64,000 nt of DNA from Ferribacterium limneticum (lineage in GTDB: Bacteria; Pseudomonadota; Gammaproteobacteria; Burkholderiales; Rhodocyclaceae). Location: the NCBI RefSeq assembly GCF_020510565.1, contig NZ_CP075189.1, positions 310,001-374,000 of the forward strand. The letters run 5' to 3'. The notes under the pieces were generated by a model. That model was not told the origin of the DNA and searched no databases. It saw only the letters and a program-made list of their open reading frames with translations. This document shows positions 7,805-16,119 of this stretch, in pieces; within the stretch, counting starts at the first letter, position 1; every line of letters begins with the position of its first letter. Position numbers and translations under genes: made by a program.

Positions 7805-8818
7805 TCAAGTCGTCGAAAAGGTGAAAGCGTCGGCGAAAAACTCTTCTTCCGGCATGCCTTGTGCCGCGAAATCGCGTTTGGCCGCCTCGATCATGAGCGG
7901 CGACCCGCAGGCATAGACCTGGTAGCCGGAAAGGTCGGGGAAGTCGGCCAGCACGGCCTGGTGCACGAAGCCGGTGCGACCGGTCCACTCGTCGCCGGCC
8001 GCCGGCTCGGTGAGTACCGGGAAGAACTTGATATTGGCGTGGTCGGCCGCCCATTTTTCCGGCAGCGCATTCTGGTACAGATCGACGCGCGCCTTGGCGC
8101 CCCAGTAGATGAACATCGGTCGAGTGATGCCCTTGGCGATGGCGTGTTCGACGATGGACTTGACCGGTGCGAAGCCGGTACCGCCGGCAAGCAGGATCAT
8201 CGGCTTGGACGAATCTTCGCGCAGGTAGAAACTGCCATGCGGGCCGTTGAAACGCAGGATGTCGCGGACCTTCAAGGTCGAGAAAACCTGCTCGGTGAAC
8301 AGGCCGCCGGGAACGTGACGGATATGCAGTTCCAGCATGTTTTCATCGCGCGGCGGGCTGGCCAGCGAGTAACTGCGTTTCTTGCCGTCCTTGAGCAGGA
8401 TGTCGATGTACTGGCCGGCAAGGAACTCAAAACGTTCGTTGGCCGGCAGGCGCAGATGCATTTCGATGACATCCGGCGCCAGCTTGTCGAGCTTCTCGAT
8501 GCGCGAAGGCAGGGTCTTGACCGGAATGTCGCTGGCCAGAGCCAGTTGCTTGCACTCGATGACCAGGTCGGTCTGGGCGCTGGCACAACAAAACAAGGTC
8601 ATTCCGGCGGCCTTTTCATCATCGGTCAGCGCGTGCGGTTGTGATTTGCCGTGGTCAACCGAGCCGCTGACGACCTTGCCCTTGCAGGCGCCGCAGGCGC
8701 CATCCTTGCAGCCGTACGGCAGAATCAGGCCCTGACGCAGCCCGGCGTCGAGCAGGGTCTCGCCGGCTTCGGCGCTGAAGGCGCGGCCGCTCGGCTGGAC
8801 AGTGATCTGGTAGCTCAT
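7805..8818 (-). CDS. 2Fe-2S ferredoxin/FAD/NAD(P) reductase (CDP-6-deoxy-glucoseen reductase-like)
   Basis: A 337-aa modular electron-transfer flavoprotein. An N-terminal plant-type ferredoxin domain carries Cys37, Cys42, Cys45 (GCKDGACGAC) and a fourth Cys at 77 or 78. It is followed by an FAD domain with RSYSLASPP, then an NAD(P) domain with LLAGGTGFAPVKS. This architecture is shared by AscD-type CDP-6-deoxy-delta-3,4-glucoseen reductases and by oxygenase reductase subunits. No sugar-biosynthesis genes or oxygenase are nearby, so the electron acceptor cannot be named. The ATG at 8818 has a good AAGGGG site, and upstream in-frame codons run into the divergent gene, so this is the likely start. 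Confidence 0.88.
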   Translation of the reverse strand: MSYQITVQPSGRAFSAEAGETLLDAGLRQGLILPYGCKDGACGACKGKVVSGSVDHGKSQPHALTDDEKAAGMTLFCCASAQTDLVIECKQLALASDIPVKTLPSRIEKLDKLAPDVIEMHLRLPANERFEFLAGQYIDILLKDGKKRSYSLASPPRDENMLELHIRHVPGGLFTEQVFSTLKVRDILRFNGPHGSFYLREDSSKPMILLAGGTGFAPVKSIVEHAIAKGITRPMFIYWGAKARVDLYQNALPEKWAADHANIKFFPVLTEPAAGDEWTGRTGFVHQAVLADFPDLSGYQVYACGSPLMIEAAKRDFAAQGMPEEEFFADAFTFSTT

Positions 8819-8851
8819 AAAATCCCCTTTGTCGTCGGCTACAATGCCGGC

Positions 8852-9745
8852 GTGCAAAAAATCCTGATTGTCGGCAGCGGGGACGTTGCCCGCCGCATCC
8901 TCTCCCGCATTGTCCCAAATGCTCGCGTCTATGCCCTGCTGCGCAATGCCAGCCGGGCGGCCGAATGGCGCGAAGCGGGGGCGCGGCCGGTGCTGGCCGA
9001 TCTCGACGACCGGGGCAGCCTGCAGCGCATCGCCGGACTGGCCGACTACGTCTTGCATCTGGCGCCACCGCCCGGCGAAGGCCGTCACGACACGCGTACC
9101 CGCAACCTGCTGGCCGCCTTGGGCAAGAGCAAAAGTCTACCACGGCGTCTCGTTTACGTAAGCACGACGGGGGTTTATGGCGACTGTAGCGGAGCGCACA
9201 TCGACGAAACACGCCGCCTGAATCCGGAGAGTTCGCGGGCCGGTCGGCGCGTTGATGCCGAGCGTTGCCTGCGCCAATGGGGCAAGCGGAGCGGTGTCAA
9301 AGTTTCCATCCTGCGCGCCCCAGGCATCTACGCCGCTGACCGCCTGCCGCTCGAACGCCTGAACAAGGCTCTTCCGGCGCTGTGCGCGGCCGATGATGGC
9401 TACACCAACCACATCCACGCTGACGACCTCGCCGCTACCTGTATCGCCGCCTTGCGTCATGGCGGCGCCAACCGCGTCTACAATGTTGTCGATGATTCCG
9501 ACCTGAAGATGGCCGAGTATTTCGACCGGGTCGCCGATGCCTTCGCGCTGCCGCGCCCGCCGCGCATTTCGCGAGAGGAAGCGGCGAGAACCTTGTCGCC
9601 GGTGCAGATATCCTTCATGCGTGAATCGCGGCGTATTGGCAACAAGCGCCTGAAAACAGAATTAAAACTAAAGCTCGCCTTCCCGAACGTCGATGTCGGG
9701 ATTGCCGAGGCAAAAGCGGCCTGCCTGGCCACTGTCGCAACATGA
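8852..9745 (+). CDS. NAD-dependent epimerase/dehydratase-like (YeeZ-type SDR)
   Basis: A 297-aa Rossmann protein starting at GTG 8852 (MQKILIVGSGDVARRIL), with the dinucleotide motif GSGDVAR at the extreme N-terminus. The segment LVYVSTTGVYGDCSG near residue 95 matches the S/T-x-YGD region of extended short-chain dehydrogenases of the YeeZ kind, which lack a classical YxxxK. It is divergent from the reductase at 8818, only 33 bases away. A TACAAT box at 8840-8845 sits seven bases before the GTG, so the mRNA may be leaderless. The substrate is unknown. Confidence 0.82.
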   Translation: MQKILIVGSGDVARRILSRIVPNARVYALLRNASRAAEWREAGARPVLADLDDRGSLQRIAGLADYVLHLAPPPGEGRHDTRTRNLLAALGKSKSLPRRLVYVSTTGVYGDCSGAHIDETRRLNPESSRAGRRVDAERCLRQWGKRSGVKVSILRAPGIYAADRLPLERLNKALPALCAADDGYTNHIHADDLAATCIAALRHGGANRVYNVVDDSDLKMAEYFDRVADAFALPRPPRISREEAARTLSPVQISFMRESRRIGNKRLKTELKLKLAFPNVDVGIAEAKAACLATVAT

Positions 9746-9784
9746 AAGCTTGTCTTTGCACTCCTGGCGTTGTTGCTCATCCTC

Positions 9785-9804
9785 GTGATAGTTTTGACTA
9801 TCAC
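9785..9804. promoter_or_regulatory. Perfect palindrome upstream of hemJ (operator-like)
   Basis: GTGATAGT and ACTATCAC form a perfect 8-bp dyad around TTTG. No T-run follows, so a terminator is unlikely. The ATAG...CTAT half-sites recall LysR-family sites such as OxyR, but the spacing is 6 rather than 7 bases. It lies 86 bases before hemJ. Confidence 0.4.
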
Positions 9805-9890
9805 TGCGGTTCGCGCCTAGCCAGCAGCGCAAATCCGGCGCTTTCATTTTGTTCCGCCAGTAGCCAGACAGGCCGCATAAGGAGAAACGC

Positions 9891-10307
9891 ATGCTCGTCG
9901 TAAAGACTCTGCATATCTGGATGGTCATTTCGTGGTTCGCTGGCCTGTTCTATCTGCCGCGCATTTTTGTCAATCTGGCCATGGTGCCGGCCGACAGCGT
10001 CGCCGAGCGCGACCGCCTGCTGCTGATGGCCGGCAAGCTGTACAAATTCATGACACCGCTCGGCGTGTTCGCCGTGCTGACTGGCTTGTGGCTGTGGTTC
10101 GGCTACGGCTTTTCGGGCGGTTGGCTGCATGCGAAGACCACCCTGGTCGCCGGGCTCGCCCTCTACCACTGGCATTGCGGCCGGGTGCTCAAGCAGTTCC
10201 AGGGTGGCGGCAATACCAAGACCCACATCTGGTTCCGTTTTTATAACGAACTGCCGGTGATCGTTCTGCTCATCGTCCTTTTCCTCGTCGTCCTGAAACC
10301 ATTTTGA
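9891..10307 (+). CDS. hemJ: Protoporphyrinogen IX oxidase, HemJ type
   Basis: A 138-aa, four-helix membrane protein (UPF0093/CopD-like). The opening LHIWMVISWFAGLFYLPRIF, the central LYHWHCGRVLKQF and the closing RFYNELPVIVLLIVLFLVVLKPF match HemJ, which oxidises protoporphyrinogen IX to protoporphyrin IX in bacteria without HemG or HemY. His8 in the first helix is the family's conserved histidine. A strong AAGGAGA site precedes the ATG. The rlmL-like gene begins one base after its stop. A role in haem supply would suit the cytochromes of the host. Confidence 0.88.
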   Translation: MLVVKTLHIWMVISWFAGLFYLPRIFVNLAMVPADSVAERDRLLLMAGKLYKFMTPLGVFAVLTGLWLWFGYGFSGGWLHAKTTLVAGLALYHWHCGRVLKQFQGGGNTKTHIWFRFYNELPVIVLLIVLFLVVLKPF

Positions 10308-10308
10308 T

Positions 10309-11451
10309 ATGAGCACCTATTTCGCAATTTGCCCGCGCGGGCTGGAAGAACATCTGCTCGAGGAGCTTCGTGGCGTCGGCGGCGAAGACCTGCGGACGAC
10401 GCACGGTGGCGTATTTTTCACGGGCGACTGGTCGGTCTGCTACCGCGCCAATCTCGAGTCCCGGCTGGCCACCCGCATTCTCTGGCACATCGTCAAGGGG
10501 CCGTACCAGAAGGAAGAAGACATCTACCGGCTGGCCGTCCGCCAGTTGTGGCCCAACCATTTCGACGTGACGCGCACCATGCGCGTCGTGACGACGGCGA
10601 TCAAATGCCCGCTCAAATCGCTCGATTTCGTCACGCTGCGCGTCAAGGATGCCGTCTGCGACCGCTTCCGTGAGGACCGCGGCGACCGGCCGAATATCGA
10701 GACGCGTAACCCGGATGTCAGCATTCACGTATTTCTTTCTGAGAACGAATGCACGCTGTACCTCGATACCTCAGGCCAACCGCTGTGGCAGCGCGGTTTC
10801 CGCAAGGCCAGTGTCGACGCGCCGCTCAAGGAAAACCTGGCGGCCGGCATTCTCAAGATCACTGGCTGGCAACCCGGCACGCCGCTGGTCGACCCGATGT
10901 GTGGCAGCGGCACCTTCCTGCTCGAAGCCGTGCAGATGGCGCTTGATCGCGCGCCGGGTCTGGATCGCGGCTTCGCCTTCGAGATGCTGCGCAATTTCGA
11001 GGCAATGAACTGGGCGAACATTCGCCAGGCCGCCGAAGCGCGCGTCAAGCCGGCCGAGCCGATGGATATCCGCGGCTACGACATCGACGACAAGGCCGTG
11101 CGCGCCACCCGGCGCAACCTGCAGGAGGCCGGTTTTGGCAACGTTGTCACGGTCGACCAAGGTGATCTGCTCGAAACGCAACCACTGACCGATCACGGTA
11201 TTCTCGTCACCAACCCGCCCTACGGCGAGCGCATTGGCGAGCAGGATGAGCTGGCCGCTTTTTACCCGGAACTCGGTTCCGCCCTGAAAAAACACTGGGC
11301 TGGCTGGAACTGTTTCTTCTTCACAGCCGACCTGCGTTTGCCTAAACTGGTCGGGCTCAAGCCGAGCCGCAAGACGCCGCTGTTCAACGGCCCGCTCGAG
11401 TGTCGCCTTTTTGAAATTCGCATGGTTGCCGGAAGCAATCGCAAGGTATAA
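10309..11451 (+). CDS. 23S rRNA guanine-N2 methyltransferase, RlmL/YpsC-like
   Basis: A 380-aa protein with an N-terminal THUMP RNA-binding region (about 45-155) and a UPF0020 methylase domain. SAM motif I is DPMCGSGT (195-202), and the catalytic motif NPPYGER starts at residue 302. E. coli RlmL is a longer fusion with RlmK; this copy is the short form like B. subtilis YpsC, which makes m2G2445 in 23S rRNA. It starts at ATG one base after the hemJ stop and lacks a clear Shine-Dalgarno of its own, so translation may be coupled. Assignment to a single nucleotide is inference. Confidence 0.87.
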   Translation: MSTYFAICPRGLEEHLLEELRGVGGEDLRTTHGGVFFTGDWSVCYRANLESRLATRILWHIVKGPYQKEEDIYRLAVRQLWPNHFDVTRTMRVVTTAIKCPLKSLDFVTLRVKDAVCDRFREDRGDRPNIETRNPDVSIHVFLSENECTLYLDTSGQPLWQRGFRKASVDAPLKENLAAGILKITGWQPGTPLVDPMCGSGTFLLEAVQMALDRAPGLDRGFAFEMLRNFEAMNWANIRQAAEARVKPAEPMDIRGYDIDDKAVRATRRNLQEAGFGNVVTVDQGDLLETQPLTDHGILVTNPPYGERIGEQDELAAFYPELGSALKKHWAGWNCFFFTADLRLPKLVGLKPSRKTPLFNGPLECRLFEIRMVAGSNRKV

Positions 11452-11478
11452 ACATGCCCCGATTGCTGCAATGCAATA

Positions 11479-11526
11479 CGCATGGGGTTTTGATCCCGGT
11501 CAGCTTATTGGTCTGACCGCCATGCG
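11479..11526 (+). promoter_or_regulatory. Nested dyads with GntR/FadR-type operator core
   Basis: CGCATGG (11479-11485) pairs with CCATGCG (11520-11526), and inside it CGGTCAG (11497-11503) pairs with CTGACCG (11513-11519). Within this, TGGTCTGACC (11509-11518) is an exact match to the TGGTCnGACC core bound by FadR-like GntR regulators. It lies about 40-90 bases before the acetyl-CoA hydrolase gene, so it may be an operator, a structured leader, or both. Confidence 0.45.
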
Positions 11527-11566
11527 AGGATTAACGTTTTGCCAAAATAATTTCAGGAGATAGCGC

Positions 11567-12862
11567 ATGTCCGTCCAGGCCCTGTACCAACAAAAACGCA
11601 TGTCCGCCGCCGATGCCATTCGCGTCGTCAAGAATGGCGACACCATCGTCGTGCCGACCGCCGTCGGCGAACCACCCAGTCTGCTGGCCGCGTTGTCGGA
11701 GGCGCGTCGCGATTTTCGCGATGTTCAGGTTTCGCAGATTCTCGCCGTGCGCAAGTTTGGTTATCTGGACCCGGAAACGGTTGACCATGTCCGCCACACC
11801 GCCTATTTCTACAGCGGCGCGACGCGTCCGGGCGGCAAGGATGGCTGGGTCGATTTCATTCCGGCCTATTTTTCCGAGATGCCCTCACTGATCAACCGTG
11901 GCCTGATGCCAGCCAATGTCGTGTTCACGATGGCCTCGCCGATGGACGAGCATGGCTTCTTCTCGCTGGCGCTGGCTGCCGATTACACAATGGCCGCCAT
12001 CGACCGGGCGCGTGTCGTCGTGCTCGAAGTCAATCCGAACGTGCCCTTCGCCAATGGCGACTGCCACATTCACATTTCGCAGGTTGCCGCGCTGTGCGAG
12101 AGTGATGAACCGATTCTCGAAGTCGGCTTGCCGAAGATCGGTCCGGTCCAGGAAGCCATCGGCAAATACGTCGCCGAGATGATCCCCGATGGCGCCACGC
12201 TGCAGATTGGCTACGGCGGCATCCCCGACGCCGTGGTCATGCAGTTGACCGACAAGCACGATCTCGGCATCCATACCGAAATGGTCGGCGACGGCATCAT
12301 GTCGCTGGTCGAGGCCGGCGTCGTGACCAATCGCAAGAAAAACTACCACCACGGCAAGATGCTGGCGACCTTCGCGCTCGGCTCGAAGAAGCTCTATCAG
12401 TTCATGCACCGCAATCCGGCGCTCGAAATGCACCCGGTCGATTTCACCAACGACCCCTATCTGGCTGGCCAGAACGACAACCTGCATGCCATCAATGCGA
12501 CGATGCAGATCGACTTCCTCGGTCAGTGCGGCTCGGAAAGCCTGGGCCCGATTCCCTACTCGGGGACCGGCGGCCAGTCTGACTTCGTTCGCGCGGCCAA
12601 TCGCTCGAACGGTGGCAAGGCGTTCATCGTCCTGCCGTCGACGGCCAAGGACGACACCATTTCGCGCATCGTGCCCACCCTGTCGCCGGGAACCCATGTG
12701 TCGACCAGCAAGAACGACATCAATTACGTCGTCACCGAGTTCGGCGTCGCTCAACTGCGCGGCAAGACAGCCAAGCAGCGTACCGAAGCGCTGATCGGCA
12801 TCGCCCATCCGAATTTCCGCGGCGAACTGCGCGATGCGGCAAAGCGTCTGAAATTGCTCTGA
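11567..12862 (+). CDS. Acetyl-CoA hydrolase/transferase (family I CoA-transferase)
   Basis: A 431-aa enzyme of the acetyl-CoA hydrolase/4-hydroxybutyrate CoA-transferase family. The catalytic glutamate is Glu238 in HTEMVGDG, which forms the glutamyl-CoA thioester in this family. The C-terminal half carries SGTGGQSDF and the closing HPNFRGELRDAA. It probably moves CoA between acetate/acetyl-CoA and another acyl group, or hydrolyses acetyl-CoA. Partner substrates cannot be read from sequence. AGGAGATAGCGC precedes the ATG. A small Cys/His-rich gene follows by 10 bases, apparently in the same operon, and a GntR-like site lies upstream. Confidence 0.9.
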   Translation: MSVQALYQQKRMSAADAIRVVKNGDTIVVPTAVGEPPSLLAALSEARRDFRDVQVSQILAVRKFGYLDPETVDHVRHTAYFYSGATRPGGKDGWVDFIPAYFSEMPSLINRGLMPANVVFTMASPMDEHGFFSLALAADYTMAAIDRARVVVLEVNPNVPFANGDCHIHISQVAALCESDEPILEVGLPKIGPVQEAIGKYVAEMIPDGATLQIGYGGIPDAVVMQLTDKHDLGIHTEMVGDGIMSLVEAGVVTNRKKNYHHGKMLATFALGSKKLYQFMHRNPALEMHPVDFTNDPYLAGQNDNLHAINATMQIDFLGQCGSESLGPIPYSGTGGQSDFVRAANRSNGGKAFIVLPSTAKDDTISRIVPTLSPGTHVSTSKNDINYVVTEFGVAQLRGKTAKQRTEALIGIAHPNFRGELRDAAKRLKLL

Positions 12863-12872
12863 GGAGGCGACG

Positions 12873-13199
12873 ATGATTCTGCAAAAGCAATTTACCGATG
12901 AGGAGTTGTCGCAGATCATCGAGGAAGGCGCCATCTATATGTGCGCCTGCCCGGCGCAGGTGGCGGTGCAGTTGCGCAGTCTGCGCGAGCTGCACCGTTA
13001 TCAGAATCGCTGCGAAGTCGATCCGGGCAACGATCACCGCGTTCATAAGGCCATCGCCGAGGCAACAATGCGGGCGCATGCACTGATGGAAGAGTGCATG
13101 GTGGGCATTCTTGCACTTGAGGGCTGGGACCGGACGACGCTCAAAATGCCGGAGGGGCTGCGCCGCCGACGCGATGAATTGATCGCCCGGGACGACTGA
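12873..13199 (+). CDS. Small Cys/His-rich protein of unknown function
   Basis: A 108-aa soluble protein with Cys24 and Cys26 (MCACP), Cys47 and Cys75, and His41, His55, His58 and His69, so it could bind a metal. The rest is helical and charged, ending LRRRRDELIARDD. GAGGAGG precedes the ATG, and it lies 10 bases downstream of the CoA-transferase family gene, which suggests cotranscription. I do not recognise the family. The frame is well used (GC-rich third positions, strong ribosome site), so it is a real gene. Confidence 0.75.
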   Translation: MILQKQFTDEELSQIIEEGAIYMCACPAQVAVQLRSLRELHRYQNRCEVDPGNDHRVHKAIAEATMRAHALMEECMVGILALEGWDRTTLKMPEGLRRRRDELIARDD

Positions 13200-13301
13200 A
13201 GTCGCCAGGCGTTCCGCTTACAAACTGTAGCAAATTTAATCGCTCGTCCGGCCTAAAATTGACTATCGTGTAATTGTGGTCAAGGAAGGCTGGAGTTCCC
13301 C

Positions 13302-13658
13302 ATGAAAGCGGCAAAAATTCTGACGGTGGTGTTGGCTTTGGTGATGGCCGGGATGGCGACGAGTGCCTCGGCACATGGTCCGCGGGTCCGTCTCGGCGTT
13401 AACATCGGCGGCCCGGTCTGGGGGGCTGGTTGGGGGCCTGGCTGGTATTCGCCGTACTACTCACCCTACTACTACCCGCCGCAGGTCATCGTTGTGCCGC
13501 CCCCCCAGCCGCAGGTTTACATCGAACAGGCGCAGGAACCGGCACCCACTGCCGGCCAGCAATACTGGTATTTCTGCAAGAGCGCGCAGGGTTATTACCC
13601 GTATGTCAAGGAATGTCCTGACGGCTGGCAGAAGGTTCTGCCGCAACCGGAGAAATGA
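13302..13658 (+). CDS. Small exported Gly/Tyr/Pro-rich protein
   Basis: A 118-aa protein with a Sec signal (cleavage near SASA-HG), a Gly/Trp/Tyr-rich centre (GAGWGPGWYSPYYSPYYYPP) and a proline-rich linker. Its conserved-looking C-terminal module, QQYWYFCKSAQGYYPYVKEC, is followed by PDGWQKVLPQ. The two cysteines in that module probably form a disulfide. Similar modules occur in small exported proteins of beta- and gammaproteobacteria with no assigned role. The next gene, a glycine-zipper lipoprotein, begins three bases after its stop, so the two act in one envelope operon. Confidence 0.8.
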   Translation: MKAAKILTVVLALVMAGMATSASAHGPRVRLGVNIGGPVWGAGWGPGWYSPYYSPYYYPPQVIVVPPPQPQVYIEQAQEPAPTAGQQYWYFCKSAQGYYPYVKECPDGWQKVLPQPEK

Positions 13659-13661
13659 ATC

Positions 13662-14198
13662 ATGACTGACAAGAAATCACTTCTCCCCCGCGCGGGCTTG
13701 ATGGGGGGCGCCTTGCTGCTTGGCGCCTGTACCGTAATGCCGAGCGGGCCGAGTGTCATGGTCTTGCCGGGAACAGGGCAGAGTATCGAGAATTTCAGGG
13801 CAGACGATGGGTATTGCCGGCAGTTTGCCCACATTCAAATTGGCGGCAAGACGGCTGGTGAGGCATCCCGGGAGTCGGCGGTGACCAGCGCGGCGGTCGG
13901 TGCTGCGGTTGGTGCCGTGGCCGGGGCGGCCATTGGCGGCGATGCGCGGGGCGCAGCTACCGGCGCTGGTGTTGGTTTGCTGCTGGGCAGTGCAACCGGC
14001 GCCGACACGGCACGTGCCTCGGGTGTCGGCACCCAGCGCCAATACGACAACGCTTACATCCAGTGCATGTACAGCAAGGGGCACCGGGTACCGGTGCCGG
14101 CCAATATGGTGTCTACGCGCGCGGTACGGTCTACCGATGCCGGCATCCCGCCACCACCGCCGGGGGCGCCGCCTCCGCCGCCGCCCAATGTGAAATAG
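13662..14198 (+). CDS. Glycine-zipper lipoprotein
   Basis: A 178-aa envelope lipoprotein: the signal ends LLLGAC with Cys23 lipidated. Residues about 72-112 carry a glycine-zipper (repeated GxxxG/AxxxG in SAAVGAAVGAVAGAAIGG and later GAGVGLLLG), which usually packs against or inserts into membranes. A short region with Cys (YIQCMYSKGHRVPVP) follows, then a polyproline tail (PPPPPGAPPPPPP). The gene is probably coupled to the preceding exported protein. A bidirectional terminator follows. No function is assigned. Confidence 0.8.
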   Translation: MTDKKSLLPRAGLMGGALLLGACTVMPSGPSVMVLPGTGQSIENFRADDGYCRQFAHIQIGGKTAGEASRESAVTSAAVGAAVGAVAGAAIGGDARGAATGAGVGLLLGSATGADTARASGVGTQRQYDNAYIQCMYSKGHRVPVPANMVSTRAVRSTDAGIPPPPPGAPPPPPPNVK

Positions 14199-14212
14199 GG
14201 TAGTCCAAAAAA

Positions 14213-14246
14213 ATGCCCGGCATCACCTGCCGGGCATTTTGTTTTT
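14213..14246. terminator. Bidirectional intrinsic terminator
   Basis: ATGCCCGGCA pairs with TGCCGGGCAT around TCACC. It is followed by TTTGTTTTT on the plus strand and by a run of seven T on the minus strand. It separates the lipoprotein gene from the convergent lipA. Confidence 0.9.
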
Positions 14247-14271
14247 GGCCATTTTTTCCGGTTGACCGTAG
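14242..14271 (+). repeat. Dispersed 31-bp repeat, copy C (convergent intergenic)
   Basis: TTTTTGGCCA-TTTTTT-CCGGTTGACCGTAG overlaps the T-tract of the terminator and ends 22 bases before the lipA stop. It differs from copy B at three positions of the shared core. Confidence 0.65.
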
Positions 14272-14293
14272 CAGTGCTCCGGATGGCTTGGAA

Positions 14294-15238
14294 TCAGGCG
14301 ACGCCGGCGCTGTGTGCCTGCTGGTCGGCCCAGTAGCTGGAGCGGACCATTGGGGCGCAGGCGGCGCCGGTGAATCCCATTTTCTTGGCTTCTTCTTCGT
14401 ACATCTTGAAGGTGTCGGGATGGACGTAGCGGGTCACCGGCAGGTGGTGGCCGGACGGCGCGAGGTACTGGCCGATGGTCAGCATTTCGACGTCGTGGGC
14501 ACGCAGGTCGCGCATGACGTCGAGGATTTCCTCGTCGGTCTCGCCGAGGCCGACCATCAGGCCGGACTTGGTCTTGACGTCCGGGTAGCGGGCCTTGAAC
14601 TGCTTGAGGAATTCGAGCGAGTGCGCGTAGTCGGCGCCGGGGCGGGCCTGTTTGTAGAGGCGCGGCACGGTTTCCATGTTGTGATTCAGGACGTCGGGCA
14701 GGGCGCCGCCGAGGACGTCGAGGGCGACCTCCATGCGGCCGCGGAAGTCGGGCACCAGCGTTTCGACGGTGGTGGTCGGCGACAGTTCGCGGACATTGCT
14801 GATGACGTCGACAAAGTGCTGGGCGCCGCCATCGCGCAGGTCGTCGCGGTCGACGCTGGTGATCACGACGTAACGCAGCTTGAGCGAGGCCACCGATTCA
14901 GCCAGTTCGCGCGGTTCGTCCGGGTTGGGGGGCAGTGGCTGGCCGTGACCGACGTCGCAGAACGGGCAGCGCCGGGTGCAGATGTCGCCGAGGATCATGA
15001 AGGTCGCCGTGCCGCGGCCAAAGCATTCGCCGATGTTGGGGCAGGCGGCTTCTTCGCAGACGGTGTGCAGCTTCTTTTCGCGCAGCATGGTCTTGATTTC
15101 GCCGAAGCGCCCGGCGCTGTTGCCGGCCTTGACGCGTATCCATTCGGGTTTGCGCAGCGGGGTGTCGACCGGGATGATCTTGATCGGGATGCGCGCGGTT
15201 TTGAGTTCGCCTTTTTGTTTGACGCCTTTTTCAGCCAT
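14294..15238 (-). CDS. lipA: Lipoyl synthase
   Basis: A 314-aa radical SAM enzyme that inserts two sulfurs into protein-bound octanoate to make lipoate. Both cluster motifs are present: auxiliary C61-x4-C66-x5-C72 ([12 protein letters not shown]) and radical SAM C87-x3-C91-x2-C94 (CTRRCPFC). The terminal RSSYW holds the conserved serine ligand. The ATG overlaps the last eight bases of lipB, so the two steps of lipoate synthesis are translationally coupled. Confidence 0.97.
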   Translation of the reverse strand: MAEKGVKQKGELKTARIPIKIIPVDTPLRKPEWIRVKAGNSAGRFGEIKTMLREKKLHTVCEEAACPNIGECFGRGTATFMILGDICTRRCPFCDVGHGQPLPPNPDEPRELAESVASLKLRYVVITSVDRDDLRDGGAQHFVDVISNVRELSPTTTVETLVPDFRGRMEVALDVLGGALPDVLNHNMETVPRLYKQARPGADYAHSLEFLKQFKARYPDVKTKSGLMVGLGETDEEILDVMRDLRAHDVEMLTIGQYLAPSGHHLPVTRYVHPDTFKMYEEEAKKMGFTGAACAPMVRSSYWADQQAHSAGVA

Positions 15239-15848
15239 TTTTCTGTTCCAGTTGCTGTAGCAAGTGTTGCGAGAGTTGCTCTCCAGCCTCGTGAGCGGTG
15301 AGCGGAATATTGAAGTCGGTGGTCTGGATGACCTTCAGGCCAGCATAGCCGCAGGGATTGATCGCCGCAAAGGGGGAAAGATCCATATCGACATTGAGCG
15401 AGACGCCGTGGTACGAGCAGCCGTTGCGGATGCGTAGGCCGAGGGCGGCGATCTTGGCTTCGCCGACATAGACGCCGGGGGCGCCATCGCGGCGTTCGGC
15501 GGTGACGCCGTATTTGGCCAGCAGGTCGATGACGGCCTGCTCGATGGCGGTGACCAGTTCGCGCACCTTGATTTTCAGACGCGACAGGTCAAGAAGCAGG
15601 TAGAGCACGACCTGGCCGGGGCCGTGGTAGGTGACTTGGCCGCCGCGGTCGATCTTGACGATGGGAATGCCGACGTCCTTGAGGATGTGCTCCGGCTTGC
15701 CGGCCTGACCGAGGGTGTAGACCGGCGGATGCTCGACGATCCAGATCTCGTCAGGCGTTTCCGCCGTGCGGCTGGCCGTGAAATCCTGCATGGCCTGGAA
15801 GGTGGGTTGGTAATCGACCCGGCCCAGGCGCTTGACGACAGGAGGCAC
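15231..15848 (-). CDS. lipB: Octanoyl-[ACP]:protein octanoyltransferase
   Basis: A 205-aa LipB that transfers octanoate from ACP to lipoyl domains, supplying LipA. Family motifs are [27 protein letters not shown] with the conserved Lys, and [11 protein letters not shown] with the Cys nucleophile. It starts with GTG at 15848 immediately after the TAA of ybeD, with no spacer, so initiation probably depends on the upstream cistron. The length is typical. Confidence 0.96.
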   Translation of the reverse strand: MPPVVKRLGRVDYQPTFQAMQDFTASRTAETPDEIWIVEHPPVYTLGQAGKPEHILKDVGIPIVKIDRGGQVTYHGPGQVVLYLLLDLSRLKIKVRELVTAIEQAVIDLLAKYGVTAERRDGAPGVYVGEAKIAALGLRIRNGCSYHGVSLNVDMDLSPFAAINPCGYAGLKVIQTTDFNIPLTAHEAGEQLSQHLLQQLEQKNG

Positions 15849-16118
15849 TTACAGCACGACCTTGATCATCGGGTGACCGCTGAGGTCGGTGTACAGCGCA
15901 TCGAGTTGCGGCTTGGATGTGGCGATGACGGTGCACGTCAGGCTGACGTAGTTGCCGCCCGAACTGGCGCGCATTTCCATCGTTGCGCCATCGAAGTCCG
16001 GGGCGTGCACGGTGACAATGTCGAGGACGACCTGAGCCAGGCTGTCGTCAGCCTTGCCCATGATCTTCAACGGAAATTCACAGGGGAATTCGAGGAGGGT
16101 GTCCTTGTACGAAGCCAT
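15849..16118 (-). CDS. ybeD: DUF493 (YbeD-family) protein
   Basis: An 89-aa ACT-like/ferredoxin-fold protein whose sequence (FPCEFPLKIMGKADDSL...HPMIKVVL) matches the YbeD/DUF493 family. YbeD genes sit between dacA and lipB in many proteobacteria, as here. A regulatory role is assumed for the family, but none is established. The ATG lies one base past the transaminase stop and the stop abuts lipB, so it is embedded in a tight operon. Confidence 0.92.
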   Translation of the reverse strand: MASYKDTLLEFPCEFPLKIMGKADDSLAQVVLDIVTVHAPDFDGATMEMRASSGGNYVSLTCTVIATSKPQLDALYTDLSGHPMIKVVL

Positions 16119-16119
16119 T

